A DNA stretch of 64,000 nt, from assembly GCA_029962745.1 (NCBI GenBank), contig CM057161.1, positions 13,213,449 through 13,277,448 on the forward strand, given 5' to 3'. The notes beneath the pieces are model-generated. The model was not told where the DNA came from and ran no database searches. It was given only the letters and a program-made list of their open reading frames with translations. Both the position numbers and the translations under genes were made by a program. The stretch comes from Echinometra lucunter. Taxonomy: Eukaryota; Echinodermata; Echinoidea; Camarodonta; Echinometridae. Positions 11,419-23,866 of the stretch are shown here, piece after piece (position 1 is the first letter of the stretch; each line of letters opens with the position of its first letter).

Positions 11419-11708
11419 TCCATATTCGAACGTGTTTCAACTGACTATGGTTTGTGCCTGGCAAACTATAGTTGAGGCCATTGCCACCACTGTTATATTA
11501 ATTAGACGCTGTGTGTAGATCTTTGAGTTGAAGATGACAACCACGCAGCGATCTTGCTATTCATGGAGAGTCCTAGAAATATAGAAGATAATTAGTTCCA
11601 TGTCTCAGTAATGCTTAAACCAGTAGGAACGGTTTCGGTATGTCATGATATCTTTATCCACCTGTCTAAAGTATGTAGCCTAGTAAAATACAAACCCTTT
11701 CTTACAAA

Positions 11709-12208
11709 NNNNNNNNNNNNNNNNNNNNNNNNNNNNNNNNNNNNNNNNNNNNNNNNNNNNNNNNNNNNNNNNNNNNNNNNNNNNNNNNNNNNNNNNNNNN
11801 NNNNNNNNNNNNNNNNNNNNNNNNNNNNNNNNNNNNNNNNNNNNNNNNNNNNNNNNNNNNNNNNNNNNNNNNNNNNNNNNNNNNNNNNNNNNNNNNNNNN
11901 NNNNNNNNNNNNNNNNNNNNNNNNNNNNNNNNNNNNNNNNNNNNNNNNNNNNNNNNNNNNNNNNNNNNNNNNNNNNNNNNNNNNNNNNNNNNNNNNNNNN
12001 NNNNNNNNNNNNNNNNNNNNNNNNNNNNNNNNNNNNNNNNNNNNNNNNNNNNNNNNNNNNNNNNNNNNNNNNNNNNNNNNNNNNNNNNNNNNNNNNNNNN
12101 NNNNNNNNNNNNNNNNNNNNNNNNNNNNNNNNNNNNNNNNNNNNNNNNNNNNNNNNNNNNNNNNNNNNNNNNNNNNNNNNNNNNNNNNNNNNNNNNNNNN
12201 NNNNNNNN
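11709..12208. other. Assembly gap (500 N)
   Basis: Exactly 500 N, a conventional placeholder for a gap of unknown size. Because the 9.7 kb on either side is the same sequence, the gap probably has no biological counterpart. Confidence 0.98.
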
Positions 12209-12939
12209 CTTCGAGTATCATGTATGTAGCTGATTGTTGTTAATTTTATTTTACTTGATAATAACATGCAATAAATAAGCTCGCATTGGTGATCGAATGT
12301 TGGAGGCTGAAGTCAGCTAGATACCAGTAATCTATCTTTGTTGACTTTCTTAGATTAATCTTTAATGTACACTAAACATGAAGGATTTGATGTGACATTT
12401 TGCTATCAGGCTACTATTTCTGCGATAAAACCAACCGATAGGTTACATCAGTAAGTATGCATACTTACTTTGAATGTTTGTTTCATGGAGATAAAAGTAT
12501 TCTAAGCAAATCTTTAAAACTTAGTACAAAAGTACAAAATTGAGTAAAAATCGAGCTTATTGTGCAGTGCTTTTTTTCTTTCAGTGACCGAGTCAATACC
12601 GTTTTGGTGGTTCCCAAGCGCATACAATCGGCCTTCCCCAAACTTCTAGAATCTACATTGAGTACACTCTGGACAGGGCCTTCTTGCATAAAAAGTCGTG
12701 AATCAAACGTAACTCAAAAATTAAACGCAACTTGTTTGTTTTTCACCAATCAGGATTGAGTATTTGGGACTTGCATTTAATTTTGGGGGGATGCGTTTAA
12801 TTGCAATTTTTTATGCAAAGTGTGACCACCTTCCAGTTGTGATTGAGCACGACCAGACCGTACTCAACCCATCGTTCAGACACTGAGGGTTAATGAGGAT
12901 ATTAACCGAAGAGCTTGTGCCGTGCACTTTATGTTCAGT

Positions 12940-13455
12940 GGCGTATCCACACCTTTGGTTTCATGCAGGCTCTGGAGGGATAAAAATTTCAGCTTATATG
13001 ATGATAATCCGTGGCAAGGTAAACTTTTTATATCTCAAATCTCAAGAACCGTTTGATGTCACATGAATCCTACTAGGCCTATGTATCACCATAGTTAGAC
13101 GTATTTGGGGGTATATGTATCAAAGGTCAGGTCACATAGGTCAATATATGAAATTCAGTTGTTTGCCTCGTTAACATGATATAAAAAACCACTGGAGGCA
13201 TGAACTTCAAACGTGGTGTAGGTAAGTAGGTCAAAGGTCAAAGGTCACATGGATCAATTCCGAAGTTTTAGATTTGGCCTCGTTAACGCGATATCTCAGA
13301 ACCGCTTGAGGTGCATGTGAACTTCATACTTGCTGCTAGTATGTATATGACCATATGCAGACAATCTGATTATGAGTATAGGTCAAAGGTCAAGGTCATA
13401 GAGGTCAACATATGAAACTTCCGGTGCTAGCCTCGTTGATATTTCAAGAAGCCTT
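12940..13455 (+). repeat. Diverged AGGTCA tandem array (right copy)
   Basis: Counterpart of 2740-3265 with small indels. Confidence 0.65.
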
Positions 13456-13720
13456 TGATTTTAAATGATAATTCATGATAATGGTGTTTTATTAAGATTT
13501 GCACTGTTGTTTAAATATCATTAGGTTATTTACAGTATGAACCCACCAGCAGTTTCCCATATTTTTTTTAAAAATTAATAGGCGGTAGGTTCATATGTTA
13601 AACAAGTAAAAAGAACCAATTTTACTTTAACAAACCGTTCTAACAAAAAAACATATTGCACTTTGTTGTTGTTGTTGAATTAGGTTTTTACAGACGTGTA
13701 TCAATCATCAATCAAATATG

Positions 13721-13868
13721 ATTATTTACGTCTGGGACCGACCTTTAACGTCACCATCCGAAAGACGTGGCAATTGTAGATTCATATCTTGCCAAAAGGA
13801 CAGGGATTCGAACCACGGACCTTGTGGTTCAAAGTGTGGAGACTTATCCACTGAGCCACAACACCTCT
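13721..13868 (-). mobile_element. tRNA-derived SINE with 14-bp deletion (right copy)
   Basis: Counterpart of 3530-3689. The segment TTAGTGCAGCGGCA of the left copy is missing between AGGACA and GGGATTCG, at the junction of head and body. A clean 14-bp difference looks allelic rather than a homopolymer error. Confidence 0.75.
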
Positions 13869-14646
13869 ACTCGGCAGCTCAAGGGCTGAATAAAGCAATT
13901 ATTTTTTTTACACACCACGTAGTTAAAATTAATGAACAAAAAAACCCCCTCATATTTTAGAATTTAAAGAAAAAATGCTGTTCACGAGGAAAATAAGATA
14001 TGGAGTAAACATATACTACGAAATAACAATAATTACATCATGATTAGGTTTGTGTGTGCATACTGTACATGTGATGTGTGCCAACAATTCTGGAGAATTG
14101 TATATTTAGATACAGTTCAAGATACATGTATTACAGTTAGCAATGTGTTGTTTGTCTGCTGCAGTGGTTTGTTCGTATACACACTTAAAATCTTAGATAA
14201 GTAGCCATTCAAATAAGAATAGAGCGAGAACTTCTGAAACAAATGAGTGAGTTGCTCATAAAAGCACAAAATCATTTGCCGGACCATTATGACGAATATA
14301 GTTTTGCACAATATGGCCTACAAAATACGATCGAATAAGAAATAACAAAAGAATTCAGGAGATGTTACTGGATAAGTGAGACACAGGAAAGGAGAAAGGG
14401 TAAAGGAAGGGAAACTTGGCTAATGACTGAGAATTTGTCCACATGATATTATATTTTTTTTCACAACGGTTCGTTTGAGGGCCCTTATTGAATTGTAGTG
14501 CCTCCTTGGGCCCTTGCCCTTCTGTAATACATTTCGTGATCAGGCACGTGTTGTGCTGAAAGATAATTTATCTCGTTACCGGCTACCTATAACTCAAAGG
14601 GCATACATGACATTATTGATCCGGGTTTTACTTGACCCTATGTATT

Positions 14647-14865
14647 CAGGGGCGCGCCATGGTATTTTGATGGGGAGGGGGGGGGGGGCAAGATGACAGC
14701 TTAGGTGAATTTATTGAAGTTTTAAATAAACAAATAGGGGTATGTTGCAAGCCCCAGGCCTCTCTTTCCTTCCACACCCTCTTTCTTTCTTCTTCCTCTT
14801 TTTTTCTTTTTCTCCCTTTTTTTTTTTTTTTTTCAATCACCCTTTCCCCCCTATAGCGCCGCCCC
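14647..14865. mobile_element. MITE, CAGGGGCG termini (right copy)
   Basis: Counterpart of 4477-4695 with a one-base loss in the left terminus. Confidence 0.55.
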
Positions 14866-16725
14866 GGCCTATATCTACCCCATAAAACTCCGATTTTTGA
14901 AGGGAGTATGCTGGAAAGGTGGGGGGGGGTGGGGGGGTTGGGGTGATGTATTAAATTTCTTTGAGCATAGTCATAAATTTTCCAATGGAAACAAAAACAA
15001 GTGAAAGAAAGCACAGAATCGTAAGGATTTCAACGAAAGGGGAGGGGGGCTCTCATCAACTTTCTAATTTGCCAAAAATGTGATTGTGTAAGCCGTTGTT
15101 CGAGGTTTGAAAATGTGTTGAAAAGGTTAGCTTTTTTTAAGGAAAAATGGAGCTCTGGTCATGCAATAACAATATGAAAGAAACTATTGCAAAGCAGTTG
15201 GGAAAACTGATTTAGCGTTGTGAAGAATTTGTACATGTATATACTAGGGGGTTTTGAAATAATCAACATGATAAGAAATCAGTTTGATCTTGCTGAAACG
15301 TATATCACTGCCCACCGAAATGGGTATTGGAACTACACACTAGTGTTCAGGTCAAAGAGCTATGTCTTATATTTTAATATGGTGGAATTTGAAGAGCCAA
15401 TTCTTTTATACAGACATAAAATGATTAGAAAGATTTTTTCACCTCTCCCAGAACCAAAGAAGCTTTCTTTAAACAATATTTCGTAACATAGCCTAATAGC
15501 CCCATGCGGATCAATTACATTTATTAAAAATAGGAAAAGCTACGTTTTTATATAGTTCTTTGTCATAATCGATTATACCGTTTTGCCATAACCTCAAATA
15601 ACTTGCATTAAAAAGGTTATAAGAATCTATTCAATATTGTGTCCAATTTTAGTGAAATCTCATGATAAGACTTGATTGGCGATTTGCCAATACAAATGCC
15701 TAAAATCCATTCAATGATAGCCTGCCGCTGGATTGTACTCAGTTGAAGACATTGTGTAGATAATGTTATCAGAAAGTCCACATCACTGCCCATTTGGAAG
15801 ATTTCCATGTACTTCAATATTTGCTCGGTGGGTTCCCTCCCCCCCCCCCCTCCCGAAGATTCATACTTCCGAAAGGGTTGTATACCCGATCCGAATGTTA
15901 ATTCCGAAAATGCATGTCTTGTCCTGATGTTATTTTTCCTGGAATTTGGAAACTTAGGATTCATGAATCCTATTTTCATTTTCCGGGATTGTGAAACTCC
16001 GGAGGCTACTTCGGAATAATTAACCTTTTTTTTTTGCAATTCAGTTCAGTTTATCCTTTTAAAATTGATATGATAAAGATTCCTAGGCCAATACTGTTTA
16101 ATAAAAGCATGAACAATATGAAATACAGGAATAAATACCCGGAAGATATACAGAATTTAAATGGTGTTGTGATTGTGATTAAATAACTAATTTTAAAGTT
16201 CAATTCACTGCATTTAAAATGCATTACACAGCAATTTACATCACCTATATCAACAATATTCAATTCACACTTAATGAATACGAGTGTTAGAAAATTCAGC
16301 TATATACTTGAAATTTTAAAATGATTGCAAAAACACAACGCAGTAAGATCAGAATGAAAATTGAGAGGAAAAAAAAAAAAGAAGTGCAAAATATAAACAC
16401 CGATAAACTCGAAAAATACTGAAGTCAAATGTGAACAAAGACAATTCAGTAATATTCTCTCATTATTGAAAATTCAGAGTAAAGCAAATTATGAACCCCT
16501 AAATGTTTGGAATCCTCGAATCATCATGTGCATCCATATAGAATCATAAACCTATATATAGAGGGAAAACACACCGTCGGAAAACGAGCCCCCCCCCCTT
16601 CCTCCACGTGCCCGTAAGTGGATCTATAGAAACATAGAAACAAAAAACACGTGGCACTTTATTGATATGTTTCAGCATGGAGTTTAACTCCATGGTTTCA
16701 GTCAAGAATTTCAAGCAATACAGCG

Positions 16726-16846
16726 TTTCATGAAGTGTCTTGTCAGTGATTTTTACCGACACCTGTTATAAGCTACTGAAATCCTTGCATCTGATTGGCT
16801 GAGAGCAAATTTGTTAGCAAAAATCACTGACAAGACACTTCATGAA
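16726..16846. mobile_element. MITE, ~29-bp inverted repeats (right copy)
   Basis: Counterpart of 6559-6679. Confidence 0.75.
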
Positions 16847-17242
16847 TCCCCAGATGAATCATAATTACGGACCGGAAACATGAAAGCAAAATTGCTTTAT
16901 TTCTTCAAGAAAGTGACATCGTATGAACCACTCGCAGATTATCTAAAAAGGGGGAGGGGATTGGGCATGTTCATCACGAAAACTTTGATAACAATGAATG
17001 GCAGTTACCCAAAATTTGCTCCTTCATTTCTTTTTAATTTTCGTCCTAAACACCAAAATCTGATTGTTTAATTTATTTTATTTGTCGAAATTGATATTGA
17101 AAATATTAATCTGATAATTACTTTAAAGACCACCGTATTTGGGATTGCGGATGTTTGTGCGTGGGGTGTCTGGAATTTTAGATGATATGTGATTCATTTT
17201 TCAGTTCGATGTCCTGGATCCGTCATTGATGTGAAATTTGTA

Positions 17243-17287
17243 CTCTCTAAAAAAAGAGTGAACGCGTTCACTCTTTTAAAGAGAGAG
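17243..17287. mobile_element. TA-bounded near-palindrome (right copy)
   Basis: Counterpart of 7071-7116, one base shorter in the A/T run. Confidence 0.5.
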
Positions 17288-17457
17288 TAGGCGTATATAG
17301 AAGTGGGAGTACGTTCTCTTTTCCCCAAGTTTTGTTGTGATTTATTGGTCAAAATTTGGGACGATTTAATCACCCTCCCTCTCCCCCAGGTTTTACCCCT
17401 ACCCCTAACGCACGTACGGTGCCATCTTCCGCCTACCGATACTAGTCGGTTTGGGGG

Positions 17458-17489
17458 CACAGAAATAGAAGACGTCTTCTATTTCTGTG
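17458..17489. mobile_element. 32-bp perfect palindrome (right copy of locus A)
   Basis: Identical to 7284-7315. Here both flanks read GTTTGGGGG, so the direct repeat could be 8 or 9 bp depending on G-run length. Confidence 0.8.
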
Positions 17490-17494
17490 GTTTG

Positions 17495-18083
17495 GGGGTT
17501 ACAGTTCGTTATTCCGAAGGTTCGTTATTCCAAAGTTTCGTTTATTCCGAAGGTTCGTTTATTCCAAAGGCTCGTTATCCGAAGGTTCGTTAGTCCAAAG
17601 GCTCGTTAGTCCGAAGCCGTTAGTCCGAAAATGAAATAAGGGTCGTTATTCCGAAGGTTCGTTAGTCCAAAAATGAAAAAAAAGGTTCGTTATTCCGAAG
17701 GTTCGTTAGTCCAAAGGCTCGTTATTTTCCGAAGCCGTTAGTCTGAAATGAAATAAGGTTCGTTATTCCGAAGGTTCGTTTGTCCGAAATGAAAAAAAGG
17801 TTCGTTATTCCGAAGGTTCGTTAGTCTGAAAATGAAAGAAGGTTCGTTAATAGTTTGTTAGTTATTTTCGGACCAACGACCTCATTTCATATTCGGACTA
17901 ACGAACCTCGGACTAACGAGCCTTCGGAATAACGCCACAATAATTGTTCGGATGAACGAACCCTTTTTCATTTTCGGACTAACCCAACATCTCGGTATGC
18001 GCAATTTGCGTGTTTCGGAAAAACGAACCTTCGGATTAAGGGTGGCAACGAACAACGAAATTCGGAATAACGAATAATCACCC
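17495..18083. mobile_element. Inverted GTTCGTTATTCCGAAG mosaic (right copy)
   Basis: Counterpart of 7321-7914 with the same strand switch near 17865. Confidence 0.7.
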
Positions 18084-18375
18084 GGTTTTTTTGCTGGGCG
18101 TGACGACATTTGGGGTTCACGCCATCTTCGGTCTTGCAGCAGGTAGGAGGATAACGCGCCGTAATCGCTGATTCAATTTAGTGATTGCTATATTGTAAGA
18201 TAAAAACGTCTAGATTCTCGACAATACCATACTAAACCAGAAGAAACTTGGCAAGAGAGAAACCATCAGTGGAAAGCAAGTTTGCCCTTTGCCCTTTTTA
18301 TACAGATGCCATTGCAAGGAAATATTGGCAGAGAGAGAGAGAGATAGAAAAAAAAACCCACAGACGAGGAGAGGA

Positions 18376-18420
18376 AAGAAGAAGAAGAAGAAGAAGAAGA
18401 AGAAGAAGAAGAAGAAGAGA
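18376..18420 (+). repeat. (GAA)n microsatellite (right copy)
   Basis: Counterpart of 8204-8252. Confidence 0.9.
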
Positions 18421-19099
18421 CTTTCAAAGTAAAACTTTATTTACATTACATATAATAATAATACAAATAAAAAGATACAGACATTGATGCACTTAATATG
18501 TCAAGTGTTTGTGAGCTAAACAGTAAACAAAACAATCAATAAGTAATACATAAGAAGGAAAACATTAAACAATTCATGAACAAACAAATTAAACAATAGA
18601 AAATAGAAAAATTTCTTAAATGTACTGAAAACTGACGACAGATGATTACAGAACTACAGTGTCATAAGTATTTGAAAGGATTAATTTCCATAAAGAGCTT
18701 TGCTCAAAAAAAAAAAAAACAATCACAAAATACCGAAGGAGGTGCCCAAAATCGTAGGCATAGCATAAAGATAATAGCAATGAAAAGTGTGATCACGTCA
18801 AAACAATTAAATCAACCATGTGAGTCTATCATTATCCAAAAGAAGAGTACATTATTTGGTGACCATGTTTTAAAAAATAAAGCCAAATTGCTTTGTAATT
18901 TATGGAATTCATAGTCAATAATGACTCTGTTTTTAATTCTAAATTTCCAAAGCGGAAGCGGATAAAAAAACGAGAGGTACGATAAAGCCAATATAATGTG
19001 CTTTTAAGACGAACAATAAGAAAGTTGGATAGGCGCACGGCTTCCCTGCTACGACCTCTTGCATGTGGAACCAAGGTCCAGAAGAAGGCCAAGGAGAAC

Positions 19100-19230
19100 G
19101 AAGAAGAAGAAGAAGAAGAAGAAGAAGAAGAAGAAGAAGAAGAAGAAGAAGAAGAAGAAGAAGAAGAAGAAGAAGAAGAAGAAGAAGAAGAAGAAGAAGA
19201 AGAAGAAGAAGAAGAAGAAGAAGAAGAAAA
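19100..19230 (+). repeat. Long (GAA)n microsatellite (right copy)
   Basis: About 130 bp of nearly perfect GAA. Counterpart of 8925-9075. Confidence 0.9.
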
Positions 19231-19585
19231 ACGTGTCACAGTTACCTCCCCATAATTCCGTAACTATTGTGGGCTTGCACCTAGTTCTAGCGCTCTAGAA
19301 AATTGGGAAGTGGGAAGCGTGCAAAATTACAATTTTTGTTGGAAATGTTGGAGCGAGACCAACCATAACTTTGAATGATCTTATGCTAATGGAATGTATG
19401 GTGACGAAAGAATAATAACACCATACGGAAAATTTGACCTACAATGTATAAGTGAACAGATGTTGCATTATTTGAACGAATGATATCGGCAATAGCACCA
19501 ATACTTTGTTCGTTTGTTCAGTTGCTGTTTTTTTTATATAAAGTATCCTCCTTTTTAATCGAATAAGCATATTTTTTTCAACTTA

Positions 19586-19990
19586 AGCCCACCGCAAACT
19601 ATACGATCTGACTGCGACCTGATTTTCAAACAAATGGCATTTTGCATTAAATATGAAAGTTTAGACAAGTAAAATTATCTTGTTTGAAGAAAAATGACAG
19701 GAATAAAATCGAAATTTTGGTTAAGCAAGCCTTGTGGTTGGAGTAAAGCCAAATCGGCTTCAAATCTATAGCCCATCGCAAGATTGCTATGACGTCACTA
19801 CGATTCGGAATTAAGTTCGCTTTTATTCCTACAGGGAGGCTCGCAGTAGTCGTAGTCGTATTCATACGACTATCTCGGAACTTTAATCATTAAGATTTTA
19901 TATGTTTGAATGTTCATATCAAATGCTATGACAATTTTTTTTTTCCAAAATCGGATCGCAGACTGATCGTATAGTGTGCGGTCGGTGTTT
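19586..19990. mobile_element. MITE-like element, ~40-bp inverted ends (right copy)
   Basis: Counterpart of 9431-9833. Confidence 0.6.
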
Positions 19991-21432
19991 CGCTGAGTTT
20001 TCTATATACTTTCACCCATGTAACATTTCACACATTTGAACATGTTTTGTGCAAAGGTCACTTAGTCAGAATCGAAAGGCAAAAAACAACAAGAAACAAA
20101 CAGACAACAACGGGGAAACAGAAAAATGTGGAATAGAAATGGGAAGGTTAAAGGTCACATGGTCATGAAAAGAAGATAACATTGATTCCCATCAAGCCCT
20201 TATTCCTTTTAATCTACGGCCTTTTTTTAAAGGAAACCCAAACCCTCAAGTCAAGTAGTTTTTAAATCAAATTAGCCAAGGCAGAATAAAACAGATCAGC
20301 GAAAATTTAAACGAAATCGGACTCGGAAAATAAAGTTATGCCCGTATGAAATATCTGTTTTGACATAGATATGTGATATAATTTGTGAAAAACTCTAAAT
20401 TTGTTTTGTACACATAATTTCACATATTCTTTATTGTCTGGAAGAACACACGTTTTCATTGCCCTTATATCCCAGACACGTTGCACATGGAGAAAACACT
20501 GTCCTACATTATAATATCTGGAGTTGCATAGCTTCAGAAAAATGGGTAGATCTAAGTAAGCAAAATAAAGATGTTTAATTATGTGTGTGCAAAACATAAT
20601 TATTGAGAGTTGTCCACAAAATAATAAATAAATGAAATAAAAAAATAAAAAATAAAAAATGAAAAATACTTGAATTGAGGGTTTTGGTTTCCTTAAAGCT
20701 CATGTATAGTTTGGGTAGCAAAAAGAAAATTGGCATGACAGTTACTAAATGTAGTCTTACATTGTCTGCCTTGCATAACAAGATACCTGTGAGATCATGT
20801 GATATTCCGTTCATGATTTCCAGTGAATTTTAGTGTAAATGTCTGGAAGAAACGCAGTAGATCGGTTACACCATGCCCTACGCTATGACCCCTGCACGCC
20901 GTATACGGCTCCCTGCACAACATTCATAGCGCTTTATTGTGCTTATCGCGCAGTATAGCACTCTCATTTTTTATACACATGTGCAGGCACTGTGTGATGC
21001 ACATGGATATTGTTGACTTTCGATCGCCTGGCCCAGTGATCAAAAGTTTTTTTTTTTATTGTTTTTTTATTGTTTTTGTTTTTGTTTGTTTGTTTGTGTT
21101 TTTTTTTTTGGGGGGGGGGTGGGCTCTCATTGGCTTGATATTCAATTTCCAGAGCAAAAAAATGCAGTTTTGCATGTACCTCGCTAGTGAGCAGCTAGAA
21201 GCAGAGAAATCTGAAGAACAATTTTTGATGGCCTATACCACAACTGTACTTGACCTTTAAAGTCCGCATTGCTCCTATTCAGCAAGGAAGAAGGGAACCG
21301 GTACCCTGGTAGAGCGGTACTTCTCGTTGATACCTAGTATGCCAGCACAGACCATAAATGACAATTTGAAAACATTTGAGTCTTGAAAGAAGCCTAGCCC
21401 ACGTGCCCATTGGTTTCACGGTCCCCTCTTGT

Positions 21433-21577
21433 TAAAAAAAAAGTACCATGGGTATAACGGTACATGTAATTTGACGAATTACCATCAAAGCGAGGTGACT
21501 TGATGGTACTTCCGTGGCACTTCCATGGTTTTGATGGCAATTTCGTCAAAATCCTATGGGCAATGGTACCCATGGTT
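21433..21577. mobile_element. GTACCATGG-rich fold-back (right copy)
   Basis: Counterpart of 11270-11418. Confidence 0.5.
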
Positions 21578-21969
21578 AGTCTCATATTCGAACGTGTTTC
21601 AACTGACTATGGTTTGTGCCTGCAAACTATAGTTGAGGCCATTGCCACCACTGTTATATTTAATTAGACGCTGTGTAGATCTTTGAGTTGAAGATGACAA
21701 CCACGCAGCGATCTTGCTATTCATGGAGAGTCCTAGAAATATAGAAGATAATTAGTTCCATGTCTCAGTAATGCTTATAACCAGTAGGAACGGTTTCGGT
21801 ATGTCATGATATCTTTATCACCTGTCTAAAGTATGTAGCCTGGTAAATACAAACCCTTTCTTACAAAGCAATAATTTGTAGGGTCTGACAGAGGCCAGGG
21901 AGGTATCAAGACCAATTAGCCTCATGAGGGGGGTAAAATTCAGCTTATTACATCCATGACAAGAAAAAT

Positions 21970-22190
21970 GTGGGAGCATTGCCGCAAAGTGATGAATGCT
22001 CTTGCCTCATACGAGAGGTCCTGGGTTCGATCCTTACCCAGTGCTTACGTCCTTGGACGATGTGTTTTGCTCACATGTCCATCTCGACCCAGGTGTATCT
22101 GGATTTGCTGGGGTAATAATAGTTGCAGGGTCCGCAGGAAGAGCAGTAGTAATGTGGCTTCACTAGGTTGCGGCTACCCTGAGTAAAGAA
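21970..22190 (+). mobile_element. tRNA-derived SINE (SURF1-like)
   Basis: The head has a B-box-like CTGGGTTCGATCCTTACCC. The body reads CTCGACCCAGGTGTA and GGGTAATAATAGTTGCAGGG, and ends CGGCTACCCTGAGTAAAG. The same body words in the same order occur in the SINE at 43949-44237. The head is diverged. Confidence 0.7.
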
Positions 22191-22510
22191 AACCCAACCG
22201 TTATTATATTGGGTTCTTGTATAGCGCTCATTTCCGTCAGAATTGACGCTTCTGGAGCTCCACTGTTATTACCGCGGCTTTAAGCAAGGCAGTCTTTAAA
22301 GCGCTCTCGCATTTCAAAGAGATTCTTCCTACCGGGTACCCATACATTTAATAAAAAACAAAAAACAAAAACAAAACAAAAAAAAACTTTTTAAGGGCCC
22401 TTGTTGAAGAATGTCTACCATCACGTGCGTTACGTTTCTAAGACCAATCTCACTATTACTGACTAGCAAAATGATGGTTACCTGAAATTATTGTGGCTAC
22501 ATTATTCCCT

Positions 22511-22703
22511 GAAGGTGCCGTGGTGTATAGTGGTTCATTCACTTGACTCTTAATCTAAGGGTTCGAATCCCAGCCTCACTAACGTCTTTTGGCAAGACAT
22601 TATTAATTCCACGTTTGCCACTCTCCACCTTGGTGTTAATGGGTACCTGACAATTGCTGGGTTGTAATTGCAGGGGCCTCAGGAGGAACAGCATTTGTGC
22701 TAT
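22511..22703 (+). mobile_element. tRNA-derived SINE ending in a microsatellite
   Basis: Head GGTGCCGTGGTGTATAGTGG with B-box AGGGTTCGAATCCCAGCC, body with CTTTTGGCAAGACATTATTA and GGTGTTAATGGGTACCTGAC, then TTGCAGGGGCCTCAGGAGGA. It runs directly into the compound microsatellite at 22704. Confidence 0.75.
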
Positions 22704-22789
22704 TATTCTTCTTCTTCTTCTTCTTCTTCTTCTTATTATTATTATTATTATTCTTATTCTTCTTATTATTATTATTATTATTATTATTA

Positions 22790-22820
<31 letters not shown>

Positions 22821-22904
22821 CATCATTATTATTATTATTATTATTATTATTGGTAGTAGGCCTAGTAGTAGCAGCAGCAGCAGCAGCAGCAGTAGTGGTA
22901 GTGA

Positions 22905-22951
<47 letters not shown>

Positions 22952-22977
22952 TAGTAGTAGTTGCAGTAGTAGTTGCC

Positions 22978-23016
<39 letters not shown>

Positions 23017-23018
23017 TA
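22704..23018 (+). repeat. Compound (TTC)n-(TTA)n-(AGC)n-(AGT)n microsatellite
   Basis: Successive triplet blocks of TTC, TTA/ATT, AGC and AGT/GTA, about 315 bp. It lies immediately 3' of a SINE and probably grew from its tail. The Ile-, Ser- and Val-rich open frames are artefacts. Confidence 0.9.
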
Positions 23019-23385
23019 GATAGTATTCCCTGCATGTCGGGGTCTCTTGCCCTTATTATTCGAATATGCCAGTGTAAGCCGTACTCCAGACTATACATTC
23101 CTGATAAGCAAGTAGGTCACTCTCGCCCCGTCCATCATCCAGTCCATATTTGGCACGACCAGTGCATTGACCAGCGTTGACCAACACTGACCATCGGTGT
23201 CAACGACAAAACCATGTAGTAGGATCCATGATAAGATCCATGATAAAACAATAGGCTAGACTCATCAATTAGCTTTCGAATAAGTCATTTAGAGCTTTTG
23301 CAAATTAGATTCAATTTTCTTTCATTTTCTCTATTATGAACACAACAATACAATTCTGATATTTAGTGTATACTATAGATTTTTA

Positions 23386-23425
23386 TGCCTCCGCTCATCG
23401 AAGGTGGGTGCCGGGGGCATTATTC
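23386..23425 (+). mobile_element. Terminal fragment of the GCCTCCGCC element
   Basis: ATGCCTCCGCTCATCGAAGG then TGGGTGCCGGGGGCATTAT closely matches the left end of the element at 32233, without any following units. Confidence 0.6.
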
Positions 23426-23866
23426 TTTTTATAGGCCTTGAATTTGCAAGTCAAATTCTCTCACTGTACTCTCCTACCCTGCCTCCCCCCCCCCCCCCAC
23501 ATTCACACACATCATGCGCAGACACACCATTATATTTTTAAATATAATTTTCTATTAATTATGTTTTTATAATCATGTATTTTCTTTCCTTTTCCCGTTT
23601 ATTTTTTCTTACTTTTTGATATGTGGAAATTTCATTATCTCCTTTCGCATTTATTTCAGTTTTTAAAATTTTGTCTGTTATTTTTGCTTTTTAAATGACA
23701 ATGCATGTTTTTTTTTTAAAAAAGTGCTATAATCATGTGGCAGATTAGCCTTGTGGTAAACATTTTAGCCAATATTGAGTTTACTACTATTAGTATTATT
23801 TCTCTATTAGTATACTCTATTAGTATTACTACTCTATTAGTCTTGATTTCATAATTAGTAGGATTG

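Larger units (their letters stand above)
2008..11708 (+). repeat. Left copy of a ~9.7 kb direct duplication abutting the assembly gap
   Basis: The block begins CTTCGAGTATCATGTATGTA and ends CCCTTTCTTACAAA directly before the N run. The same order of sequence resumes at 12209, the first base after the N run, and finishes at 21867. The copies differ mainly by single-base and homopolymer indels, by (GAA)n length, and by a 14-bp deletion near 13800. Because both boundaries coincide with the gap edges, an unmerged contig overlap or haplotype duplication is far more likely than a genomic segmental duplication. Confidence 0.95.
12209..21867 (+). repeat. Right copy of the ~9.7 kb direct duplication
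   Basis: Starts at the first base after the gap and runs parallel to 2008-11708 until TTCTTACAAA, after which unique sequence (GCAATAATTTG) begins. It is 42 bp shorter than the left copy. Its elements correspond one to one with those of the left copy. Confidence 0.95.

Noticed and set aside
11611..12267. Open frames spanning the N run
   Set aside because: Translation of unknown bases; not evidence of coding.
2008..21867. Genuine recent segmental duplication
   Set aside because: The exact coincidence of both inner borders with the gap makes an assembly overlap the better explanation.
22654..23098. Ile-, Tyr-, Ser- and Val-rich open frames
   Set aside because: Shadows of the compound triplet microsatellite; the same applies to 48527-48872.
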